Source of the DNA: Pectobacterium betavasculorum
GTDB lineage: Bacteria > Pseudomonadota > Gammaproteobacteria > Enterobacterales > Enterobacteriaceae
Assembly: GCF_000749845.1 (NCBI RefSeq)
Contig: NZ_JQHM01000003.1
Coordinates: 186,001 to 250,000, forward strand
Length of the DNA stretch: 64,000 bases
Direction of reading: 5' to 3'
Made by a program: the position numbers and the translations under genes. The stretch's first letter is position 1. Each line of letters opens with the position of its first letter. The notes under the pieces are model-generated. The model was given only the letters and a program-made list of their open reading frames with translations, made no database searches and was not told where the DNA came from. Shown here piece by piece: positions 53,259 through 61,146 of the stretch.

Positions 53259-54446
53259 ATGAATCTTAATACCTTACGCTCCTCTGTCTGGCTTCTGGTG
53301 GCGTTACTGGCCAGCCCTTCACTGATGGCGAACGATATGAACCCTCACTCTCAAATAGCGGCGGATCAGGCGGTGACGGATGAAGGGCTGCCTTCGTTCT
53401 ATCCGCAGCTTAAACAGCAGATGACCTACTCCGATTCCTGGCTATCTGGAAATTTTACGGATTTTAGTCAGTGGCAATCCCAGTCGAGAGAAACGCTGCG
53501 CTCGCTGCTTCTGACGCCGGATTCCACCAAAGACTTTGCACCACAGGCGATCGAAAAGCAGGATCGCGGCAACTACACGGCAGAGAAAGTTGCTTTCAAC
53601 CTGACCGATGAAAGCCGTGTAGACGCACTGCTCCTGACGCCTAAAAGTGCCGGGCCGCATCCGGCGATAATCCTGCTGCATGACCACGGCGCGAAGTTTG
53701 ATATCGGTAAAGAGAAGATGATCAAACCATGGGGCAATGACGAACAGCTTGCTTCTGCACAGGCGTGGGCCGATAAGTTTTTCACCGGTCGTTTTGTCGG
53801 GGATGAACTGGCGAAGCGAGGCTATGTGGTGTTGGCGGTGGATGCGCTAGGCTGGGGATCGCGTGGGCCGATCAAATATGAGCAGCAGCAGGCGCTGGCG
53901 AGCAATTTCTTTAACCTTGGGCGCTCGCTCGCCGGTCTGATGGCCTACGAAGATATGCGGGCGACGGATTTTCTGGCATCGCTTGAGCAGGTTGATAAAC
54001 AACGTATCGGCGTCGTTGGTTTTTCAATGGGGGCGTATCGTGCCTGGCAGCTAGCCGCGCTGTCCGACAAAGTGGCGGCAACGGCGGCAGTATCCTGGAT
54101 TGGTACATACGACGGCCTGATGACGCCGGGTAATAACGTACTCAGAGGGCAGTCGGCATTCTATATGCTGCATCCGGGACTATCGACGCGATTTGATTTC
54201 CCGGATGTGGCGAGCGTCGCCGCGCCAAAGCCGATGCTGCTATTTAACGGCGGCAAAGACAAGCTATTCCCGACGCAATCCGTTGAAGAGGCCTATGCCA
54301 AGATGCATAAGGTGTGGCAATCCCAGCAGGCGGACAGCAAGCTGCAAACCAAGATCTGGCCTGATTTGGGACACGTTTTCTATCAGGAACAGCAGGAAGA
54401 CGTCTTTCGCTTTCTGGACCAATGGTTAAAGCCAGCATCCCGTTAA
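53259..54446 (+). CDS. Exported alpha/beta hydrolase (dienelactone hydrolase-like)
   Basis: A 395-residue protein with a signal peptide (LRSSVWLLVALLASPSLMA), so probably periplasmic. The nucleophile elbow GFSMG places Ser256, and Asp334 (NGGKDKLF) and His372 (DLGHVF) complete a likely triad. HDHGAKFDIGKEKM and DALGWGSRGP resemble the acetyl xylan esterase/dienelactone hydrolase group. The second of two nearby ATGs was taken because GAGG is five bases upstream. The gene runs alone on the plus strand, convergent with the MmgE/PrpD gene. The substrate is unknown; an ester of plant or siderophore origin would fit the surroundings. Confidence 0.8.
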   Translation: MNLNTLRSSVWLLVALLASPSLMANDMNPHSQIAADQAVTDEGLPSFYPQLKQQMTYSDSWLSGNFTDFSQWQSQSRETLRSLLLTPDSTKDFAPQAIEKQDRGNYTAEKVAFNLTDESRVDALLLTPKSAGPHPAIILLHDHGAKFDIGKEKMIKPWGNDEQLASAQAWADKFFTGRFVGDELAKRGYVVLAVDALGWGSRGPIKYEQQQALASNFFNLGRSLAGLMAYEDMRATDFLASLEQVDKQRIGVVGFSMGAYRAWQLAALSDKVAATAAVSWIGTYDGLMTPGNNVLRGQSAFYMLHPGLSTRFDFPDVASVAAPKPMLLFNGGKDKLFPTQSVEEAYAKMHKVWQSQQADSKLQTKIWPDLGHVFYQEQQEDVFRFLDQWLKPASR

Positions 54447-54476
54447 AACTCGTGTTTTGTTAAAACCCATGTTTTA

Positions 54477-55805
54477 TTAAAACAACAGCCCAAGCAAATA
54501 GCGTAGATCGCCTTCCTGCCGTAACGTGCAACGATCGGCGATCTGGTTACTGTCGAGATGCGGCAGAGAACCGAGGGTTTGCTGCAATTTAGCGCGCAGA
54601 TCGGTTGGTCGCGCAGAGGTTTCCTGACGCGTGGTGCGCTGGATTAGCGTGCTGCCGTTACGCAAATGCAGGGTAACCTCATGAAAACGCGCCTCTGGGT
54701 CAAGCTCATCAGGTGGCGCGGTTTCATCGGCGCGGCGTATGACGCGATTCGCCAGCGCGGCCATTGTGGTTTCAACTGGCGCTTCCGAAAAATGCGCCAG
54801 CTTCAGTTCCCCTTCAATCAGTGCCGCTGCAATGACATATTCCAGACTGAATCGTGCTTCTACGCCGTTGGTCGCGTTACGGATGAAAGGAGCAACGTCG
54901 CCGCCTGGCGGGAAAGTCACCGTGATACGTTCGATGGCATCGGCCAGATCGGCATTTACACCATTCTGCTGGTGCCACTGTTCCCGCAACGCAAACGCGG
55001 CTTCGGCGGCGCTGTGGGTTCCGCCACAGGTTGGGTAGCGCTTAAACTCCAGACCGGGAGACAGAATGCGCCACGGCGATCCCCAGTTTTCAACCAGCAG
55101 CGCTGGCTGCTGTTTTTGATCGCCATGCGCGGCAAGAAACGCCTCGATCACCAACTGCTTGTTGCCCTCGAAGCCTGCTAACCCCAGCTTGGCGGCGGTT
55201 AGCCCTGCTCTGGCAGCAAGTCCAGCGTGTAGCGGTTTGACCGCCGAACCAAACTGCGCTCTCAGCCCTGCGGCCTGTGTGGCGGCTAAGCCAAGAATCG
55301 TTTGTGTCTGTTCTACCGACGCGCCAGCCAGACGTGCAGCGGCGGCAGCGGCGGCGATAGCGCCGAGCGTGGCGGTGTTGTGGTAACCGAGGCTGTAGTG
55401 ACGTGGGCCGCATGCCAACCCGATTCTGCCAGCGGCTTCTACGCCTACCACATAGGCCGTCAAAAACGCCTCTTCCGTAACGGATGAATGCTCTGCGGCA
55501 AGGGCAAACAGCGCAGGCAGAATAACGGTGCTGGGGTGGCCGCGAAATGCAGGGTGATAATCGTCAAAATCGAGTACGTGACCGGAATAACCCAAAATCA
55601 GACTACGCGTCAGGCTGTCCGTGCCGCTGAACACCTGCTTTAATGGCGCGAGCCCGCTATCAACAATTGCGCCCTGTGTGATTGGAAGCGCGGTGGAGAT
55701 AAAGTCGGTCACCCCTTCACGAGCGGCATCAATCGCGTCTTGGCTTGGTTTGCTATGGATGATGTGGTGAGCAAGCGTTGCGGTGATATCAGTCTGATTG
55801 GTCAT
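54477..55805 (-). CDS. MmgE/PrpD family protein
   Basis: A 442-residue protein of the family that includes 2-methylcitrate dehydratase and cis-aconitate decarboxylase. Typical segments are HVLDFDDYHPAFRGHPSTVILPALFALAAE (residues 75–105), the glycine/alanine-rich helical domain, and FKRYPTCGGTHSAAEAAFALR in the second domain. The LDFDD and HP residues lie at the active site of the family. No prpB, prpC or citrate-related partner is nearby, so the substrate is uncertain; it may be a dehydratase or decarboxylase of a small polycarboxylate. Confidence 0.82.
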   Translation of the reverse strand: MTNQTDITATLAHHIIHSKPSQDAIDAAREGVTDFISTALPITQGAIVDSGLAPLKQVFSGTDSLTRSLILGYSGHVLDFDDYHPAFRGHPSTVILPALFALAAEHSSVTEEAFLTAYVVGVEAAGRIGLACGPRHYSLGYHNTATLGAIAAAAAAARLAGASVEQTQTILGLAATQAAGLRAQFGSAVKPLHAGLAARAGLTAAKLGLAGFEGNKQLVIEAFLAAHGDQKQQPALLVENWGSPWRILSPGLEFKRYPTCGGTHSAAEAAFALREQWHQQNGVNADLADAIERITVTFPPGGDVAPFIRNATNGVEARFSLEYVIAAALIEGELKLAHFSEAPVETTMAALANRVIRRADETAPPDELDPEARFHEVTLHLRNGSTLIQRTTRQETSARPTDLRAKLQQTLGSLPHLDSNQIADRCTLRQEGDLRYLLGLLF

Positions 55806-55913
55806 GAGTTGTCAGGCATCTTGGCGGAAAAATACTAATTTACTGTGCATCGTTGAATAGCGATTAATAACCAAACGGAATAATAAATTCCACTTGGTTA
55901 TTAATAAGCGGGA

Positions 55914-56897
55914 TCAGAAGCGGTCTTTTAGCTGCCCGGGTGTAATGCCGAATGCTCGGCGTAGCGCGGTGGCAAAGTTGGCGGGGCTGTTATAACCCGC
56001 GATGCTGGCTGCCTGAGCGATACCGATGCCGTCCTTCTGCAAGGCCAGCATCGCGCGCTGCAAACGGCAGTTACGCAAGTATTCGAACACGCTCATATTG
56101 AATGTCTGGCGAAAATGGCGCTGTAACGTGCTTTCACTCATATTGACGCTTTTGGCGATTTCACTCATTGAAAGATGATCGGCGCTGCCGCTCTCCAGCC
56201 TATCTCTGACCTGCTGAATACGATGGTAGCTGCGCAGGGTAACACCACTGCTTTTTTCCTGCGCCACGCTGGCAGTCAGTGACGTAAACGCTTCGATAAT
56301 TAGGCTCATGCACTGCATTTCCAGATAAAGACGCTGGAGCGGCGTTTGGCAAGGTTCAGCATCCAGCGTTTGCAAGGCAATCGCCAATGCCTGTCGGGAC
56401 GGCGTCCACAAATGTGTTGCAAGATGGGTTTGCGTGAAATCGTGGATGGCCTGCCAGTCGCCAACGGTATCCATCATATTGCCGTATAACCATTCTCTAT
56501 CGAACGTCAGCGTAATGGTGCGTTCATATTCATCGCGCTTGCCGATGCGGGTAAACATTGTCGGCTCCGTCAGCGCAATCAGCGAGGCGGGCTGGCTCTC
56601 TCCCAAATGCAGTTCCTGATGGCCAAATGAGATATGCGCATTGCCGCTCACCACAATGGCCAGTTTGATCGCGCCATCCAGCAGGTTTTGGGTTTTCATG
56701 TTGTGACGATTAATCACATCTGCGGTATGCAGGATCAGATGCGGATTAAGCTGCATAACCGTGAACGATCCGAATAGCACCGGTGTGTTATCGATCAGCC
56801 GGGGGCCGATAAAACGGTAATTATTCGCGACCAGACTCGATTGCTGAACGATGTGATCTTTGTAGATCGGCTTTGATGACTGAGTGAAGCTGCGCAC
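55914..56897 (-). CDS. AraC-family regulator (PchR-like)
   Basis: A 327-residue regulator with a C-terminal double helix-turn-helix (MSEIAKSVNMSESTLQRHFRQTFNMSVFEYLRNCRLQRAMLAL...AGYNSPANFATALRRAFGITPGQ). The layout resembles PchR and its relatives, which switch on a neighbouring TonB receptor when its siderophore is present. A GTG at 56897 with AGGTAGGT upstream is the suggested start; a frame reaching 57047 is open but its first 50 residues do not look like the family. It is divergent from the FepA-like receptor. Confidence 0.75.
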   Translation of the reverse strand: MRSFTQSSKPIYKDHIVQQSSLVANNYRFIGPRLIDNTPVLFGSFTVMQLNPHLILHTADVINRHNMKTQNLLDGAIKLAIVVSGNAHISFGHQELHLGESQPASLIALTEPTMFTRIGKRDEYERTITLTFDREWLYGNMMDTVGDWQAIHDFTQTHLATHLWTPSRQALAIALQTLDAEPCQTPLQRLYLEMQCMSLIIEAFTSLTASVAQEKSSGVTLRSYHRIQQVRDRLESGSADHLSMSEIAKSVNMSESTLQRHFRQTFNMSVFEYLRNCRLQRAMLALQKDGIGIAQAASIAGYNSPANFATALRRAFGITPGQLKDRF

Positions 56898-57321
56898 GTG
56901 ATTACCTACCTGATTAAACCCTTCGACCTGCGCCTTCCATTTTGATGCTTTGGCAAAACATTTTGCTGCTAGAGCAAACCCCGTCCTGAATGACAAATGT
57001 AACAATGACCGCGCCAAAATGGTAATGCAAATACTTCTCAATAGCATTTTTCGTTGGGGAGGTCACATTGCACGATAAATGCATTTTCCATTTCCGGCAA
57101 TGCGGAGAAAAGGGCTGATTGACTACACACAGTATTTCATAACAACGATACGTGGTGCCCCGTTTGCATGACGCTTCTCTCTCGATAACCGCCACGTCTG
57201 CGCGTTTTATCTCCGCCGTTATTCAGCGCCTTTGCTGATGGTCGTTAGGTGTCGCTGCACCAATCACGATGCTGAACTTTTTCAGGCTACTTACTCATTT
57301 CTTACAGGCAGGATAATTTTG
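56898..57321. other. Divergent regulatory region between AraC regulator and TonB receptor
   Basis: These 424 bases hold no convincing gene. Two candidate operators lie in them: GCAAATACTTCTCAATAGC (57027–57045), which matches the Fur 19-mer at 11 of 19 positions, and the palindrome GATAAATGCATTTTC (57074–57088). Either may bind Fur or the AraC regulator. Confidence 0.35.
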
Positions 57322-59625
57322 ATGAAACTACCACAATCGCGCCGTTATCTGGCGACGCTCATTGGCGTTAGCTGCGGGATGACGTCGTTTCTGAGCGCGG
57401 CGCAGACCTCGAGCATTCCTTCAACAGAACCTGCCCCGCAGGTGCAGAATCAGTCCGAAAGCAGTCCATCGGGCGATACGATGGTGGTGACGGCTGCGGA
57501 GCAAACGCGTCAGGCTCCGGGCGTGTCGGTGATTACGGCTGAGGATATCAGCAAGCGTCCGCCCGCTAACGATCTGTCAGAACTGATTCGTACCATGCCG
57601 GGCGTTAATCTGTCCGGTAACTCAACCAGCGGCCAGCGCGGTAACAATCGCCAGATCGATATCCGTGGCATGGGACCGGAAAACACGCTGATTCTGGTGG
57701 ATGGCAAGCCGGTATCAAGCCGTACGGCAGTGCGTTACGGCTGGCGTGGCGAGCGTGATACTCGTGGGGACACCAACTGGGTACCTGCGGACATGGTTGA
57801 GCGCATTGAAGTACTGCGTGGCCCGGCGGCGGCACGCTATGGCAACGGTGCGGCGGGTGGGGTGGTCAACATCATCACCAAAAAGCCGACGCAAGAATGG
57901 CACGGTACTTGGAATACTTACCTGAACGCGCCGGAACATCGCTCAGAAGGCGCGACCAAGCGTACCGATTTCAGCCTGATGGGCGGCCTGACCGACAGCC
58001 TGAGCTTCCGCCTATTCGGTAATCTGAATAAAACCCAGGCTGATGCGCGCGATATTAATGAAGGGCATCAGTCCGCACGCGCGGGTAATCAGTCAGCTTC
58101 ACTGCCTTCTGGGCGTGAAGGGGTACGCAACAAAGATATCAACGGCCTGCTGCGTTGGGATATGACTAAGCAGCAGTCTCTGGAGTTTGAAGCAGGTAGC
58201 AGTCGTCAGGGCAATATCTATGCGGGCGATACACAAAATACCAATACTGATGTGAATACAGGCTATGTTCGCGGTAATTATGGCAAGGAAACCAATCGCA
58301 TGTATCGCCAGAACTTTTCGGTAACGCATCGCGGTTACTGGGACAGCGGCGTCAGTTCTACGTCGTATCTGCAATACGAACGTACGCACAATACCCGTAT
58401 TCTGGAAGGGTTGGCAGGCGGAACCGAAGGGCTGTTTTCTGCGGCAGATACCTTCAGAACCATCAAACTGGATAATTTCACCGCCCACAACGAAGTGAAT
58501 CTTCCGCTGAATGTCTGGGTCGATCAGGTGCTCACGTTCGGGGTTGAGTGGAACGAGCAGAAAATGAAAGATCCGGTTTCTAACTCGCAGACGACAACCG
58601 AAGCAGGCAGCGTGGGGTCGCTGAGCAGCAGCGGTCGCAGTGATAAATCCGCCGCCCGTCTGGCTTCCGCCTTTGTCGAAGATAACGTTCAACTGACGCA
58701 AAGCACTATGCTGACGCCAGCGCTGCGTGTCGATCATCACAGCACGGCAGGCACCAACTGGAGCCCTTCGCTCAATCTGTCACAGGAACTGGGTGACGAC
58801 TACACGCTGAAGTTAGGTATCGCCCGTGCTTACAAAGCGCCAAACCTCTACCAGACCAACGAGAATTACCTGCTCTATAGCCGTGGTCAAGGCTGTGCGG
58901 GAGGGACTTCCTGCTACCTGATCGGTAATGAAAATCTGAAGGCGGAAACCAGCCTGAATAAAGAGATTGGTTTGGAGTTTCACCGCGATGGGTTGATCGC
59001 TGGCATCACCTACTTCCATAACGATTACCGTAACAAAATTGAAGCAGGCAACAATGTTATCGGTAAAGCGGTGGGCGGAAGCAATGCCCAATATGCCAAC
59101 GCCAATATCTTCCAGTGGGGCAATGTGCCGAAGGCGGTTATTCAGGGGCTGGAAGGTAACCTGACCATTCCTGTCACAGAGACCATCAACTGGCGTAACA
59201 ACCTGACCTGGATGTTGGAATCGAAAAATAAAACCACGGGCGATTATCTGTCTATTACGCCGGAGTTTACCCTGAACTCATCCGTGGACTGGCAGGCGAC
59301 GGAGAATCTCTCCTTCCTGGCCGATGTGACCTGGTATGGTCGCCAGAAGCCGAAGAAATATAACTACAAAGGCGAGCACGTAACGGGCAGCGCAACCAAT
59401 GAGTTAAGCCCTTATGCGTTGTTCGGGTTAAGCAGTACCTATACGTTTAACAAGAATCTGAGCGTGACGGGCGGTGTAGAGAACCTGTTTGATAAACGCC
59501 TGTTCCGTGCGGGTAATGCGCAGGATGTGGTGAACAATAACGTTGTCACCATCGCGGGTGCGGGTGCGGCGACCTATAACGAACCGGGCCGGACTTTCTT
59601 TGTCAGCGTGAAGACGTCGTTCTAA
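57322..59625 (+). CDS. TonB-dependent siderophore receptor (FepA/PfeA-like)
   Basis: A 767-residue outer-membrane receptor. A signal peptide of about 27 residues is followed by a TonB box (DTMVVTAA, near residue 53), the plug domain (PPANDLSELIRTMPGVNLSG, RGNNRQIDIRGMGPENTLILVDGKP, VERIEVLRGPAAARYGNGAAGGVVNI) and a 22-strand barrel ending in Phe (VSVKTSF). The plug, including the Arg-rich RYGWRGERDTRGDTNWVP loop, strongly resembles receptors for ferric enterobactin and other catecholates. The start follows AGGCAGGA. It is divergent from an AraC regulator. Confidence 0.9.
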   Translation: MKLPQSRRYLATLIGVSCGMTSFLSAAQTSSIPSTEPAPQVQNQSESSPSGDTMVVTAAEQTRQAPGVSVITAEDISKRPPANDLSELIRTMPGVNLSGNSTSGQRGNNRQIDIRGMGPENTLILVDGKPVSSRTAVRYGWRGERDTRGDTNWVPADMVERIEVLRGPAAARYGNGAAGGVVNIITKKPTQEWHGTWNTYLNAPEHRSEGATKRTDFSLMGGLTDSLSFRLFGNLNKTQADARDINEGHQSARAGNQSASLPSGREGVRNKDINGLLRWDMTKQQSLEFEAGSSRQGNIYAGDTQNTNTDVNTGYVRGNYGKETNRMYRQNFSVTHRGYWDSGVSSTSYLQYERTHNTRILEGLAGGTEGLFSAADTFRTIKLDNFTAHNEVNLPLNVWVDQVLTFGVEWNEQKMKDPVSNSQTTTEAGSVGSLSSSGRSDKSAARLASAFVEDNVQLTQSTMLTPALRVDHHSTAGTNWSPSLNLSQELGDDYTLKLGIARAYKAPNLYQTNENYLLYSRGQGCAGGTSCYLIGNENLKAETSLNKEIGLEFHRDGLIAGITYFHNDYRNKIEAGNNVIGKAVGGSNAQYANANIFQWGNVPKAVIQGLEGNLTIPVTETINWRNNLTWMLESKNKTTGDYLSITPEFTLNSSVDWQATENLSFLADVTWYGRQKPKKYNYKGEHVTGSATNELSPYALFGLSSTYTFNKNLSVTGGVENLFDKRLFRAGNAQDVVNNNVVTIAGAGAATYNEPGRTFFVSVKTSF

Positions 59626-59652
59626 ATCTTATATCCGTCATACTGAGTCATC

Positions 59653-59682
59653 AACGCCACGGGAAATCCCGTGGCGTTTTTT
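59653..59682 (+). terminator. Terminator after the TonB receptor gene
   Basis: A 12-bp stem (AACGCCACGGGA / TCCCGTGGCGTT) with a 2-base loop, followed by TTTT, 27 bases past the stop. Confidence 0.85.
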
Positions 59683-59767
59683 ATGACGAGTCATCCCTGG
59701 CCACCACTCTGCGGGGCGTTGCTGCGCAACGTGAAAAATTTCTCCCGGAAATTTTTTATTATCGCTA

Positions 59768-60085
59768 TCAGGGGCAGAAAAGGGCTTTTAAGGTGGCGAC
59801 GATTTTCTCTACATCATGATTTTCGATGCGGTAGTAAAGCGTTTGTGATTCGCGCCGATAGCTAATCAACCCTTCTTCACGCATTTTCGCCAGATGTTGC
59901 GAGAGGGCAGACTGGCTCAGCGGGATATGCTCAAGCAGCGCACCCACCGACATTTCGCTGTGCTCGATAAGCAGGCAAAGCACCAGCAGCCTGTTTTCGT
60001 TGCCAATCGCTCGCAGCAGTGCCGCTGCTTTTGCCGCACCGTCTTGCATAAATTCCCGATCCGAGGTGCTCAACGCCATGTTCAT
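59768..60085 (-). CDS. ArsR-family regulator, BigR/YgaV/SqrR type
   Basis: A 105-residue winged helix-turn-helix repressor. The DNA-binding helix PLSQSALSQHLAKMREEGLISYRRESQTLYYRI is typical of ArsR/SmtB. Two cysteines, C37 (LVLCLLI) and C104 (ATLKALFCP), stand where the BigR/YgaV/SqrR group has the pair that senses persulfide or sulfide by forming a polysulfide bridge; no metal-binding CVCD motif is present. E. coli YgaV ends similarly (ATLKNVYCP). It stands alone: no rhodanese, Sqr or sulfite exporter gene is nearby, so the regulated gene is unknown. Confidence 0.82.
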   Translation of the reverse strand: MNMALSTSDREFMQDGAAKAAALLRAIGNENRLLVLCLLIEHSEMSVGALLEHIPLSQSALSQHLAKMREEGLISYRRESQTLYYRIENHDVEKIVATLKALFCP

Positions 60086-60194
60086 ACCATCCTACGTGAC
60101 TGGCTAATTTAGTTATGTCTAATGTATTCAGTTTACCATATCATTGCCACATTCCTCCCCAACTTGACTGGTGACGTCAGAGAAAAAATGCAAG

Positions 60195-60701
60195 CTAGGG
60201 GTTTTGTTTGATGACGTTATTGGCGCCGCTGGATGAGAATCGCGGCTCTGTTCCACCCCATGAGAGGCGGTTACTGATGCCATTGAAAGAGACAACGGCA
60301 GGCCCTTTAAAATCAAAATCGAGATGATGTTCTGTGCCAGTTACGTTCACCTTTACTGGCTTATCATCGGCAATAATATGAGTGCGGATTGTGTTTTTAT
60401 AGGCGGCGACGGTCAGGTCACCGGTTGACTGGCCTGTAACGGCAATTTCGGAACCGGTCACGGTAAGTGATGTGGCAGTATCGAATGTGACATTGTGCTC
60501 GGAACCCATGATGGAAATCGCTGCACATTTCCCTGTGAGTACGATGTTATTACCGTTACCTGAAATACGGACATCATTGCCATTACAAGGAATATCGCGT
60601 GTTAAACCGATCCCCTCCAACTCGATAGGAGCGGCATAGGCAGATGCGGTGAGCGCGAAGGTAGTGACGCAAAGCATTTGCAGATAACGTTTTATCTTCA
60701 T
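60195..60701 (-). CDS. Exported DUF3060 protein
   Basis: A 168-residue protein with a clear signal peptide (MKIKRYLQMLCVTTFALTASAYA). The mature part is made of short repeating beta segments rich in Gly, Asn and Thr (CNGNDVRISGNGNNIVLTGKC, SIMGSEHNVTF, VTGSEIAVTG), the DUF3060 pattern, which suggests a small beta-helix or solenoid. Two cysteines bracket the first repeats. The start at 60701 follows AGGAAAAGA and excludes a 20-codon extension. Function unknown; likely periplasmic or surface exposed. Confidence 0.75.
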   Translation of the reverse strand: MKIKRYLQMLCVTTFALTASAYAAPIELEGIGLTRDIPCNGNDVRISGNGNNIVLTGKCAAISIMGSEHNVTFDTATSLTVTGSEIAVTGQSTGDLTVAAYKNTIRTHIIADDKPVKVNVTGTEHHLDFDFKGPAVVSFNGISNRLSWGGTEPRFSSSGANNVIKQNP

Positions 60702-61146
60702 GAAGTCTTTTCCTGTTCTCAAAGAGGCTATCCGGCATCGTTGCCGTGAAGCTCCTATCATCTGTTAACATTTATTCATACTCTATTGCGAACATTCTTA
60801 TTATTACTGCGTCTTTAGACGATGCTTAATCACGTTATGTTGTTAAAAAACCACATATTACATGGCTAAATCAGCATAGTTAGTGTGCGCCGTCAGGGAC
60901 ATGCTATTCTGCTGATGTCGGTATTTTTCAGTGATAGTGACGTTGGGCACATAGCACAGTTAATTAAAAAATTAATGTTGCTATTATGTGAACGAATTAA
61001 CAATAGATTCAAATCCTGATATGCTGATGAGGCTGGACCGGACACTCTGCTACCTTACATCCACACGCTGACACCCAGGCATGGACACCATAAGTGGGAA
61101 CAAGAGCGCCGGGCATAATGAAGACAATGAGAGCGAGGAGAACGTC
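60702..61146. other. acnB upstream region
   Basis: No convincing gene. The region must hold the acnB promoter on the plus strand and that of the DUF3060 gene on the minus strand. ArcA-type boxes lie at 60958–60967 and near 60994–61003. An in-frame extension of acnB from 61081 is probably untranslated leader. Confidence 0.45.
60958..60967 (+). promoter_or_regulatory. ArcA-type box upstream of acnB
   Basis: AGTTAATTAA matches the ArcA-P core WGTTAATTAW exactly, 179 bases upstream of acnB. A second, weaker copy (TGTTAATTCG on the other strand) lies near 61003–60994. In E. coli acnB is repressed by ArcA. The motif is AT-rich and can occur by chance. Confidence 0.5.

Noticed and set aside
54447-54485. 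Two copies of GTTTT-N-TTAAAAC between convergent genes
   Set aside because: The short AT-rich copies at the convergent ends may aid termination, but they are too short and simple to name as an element.
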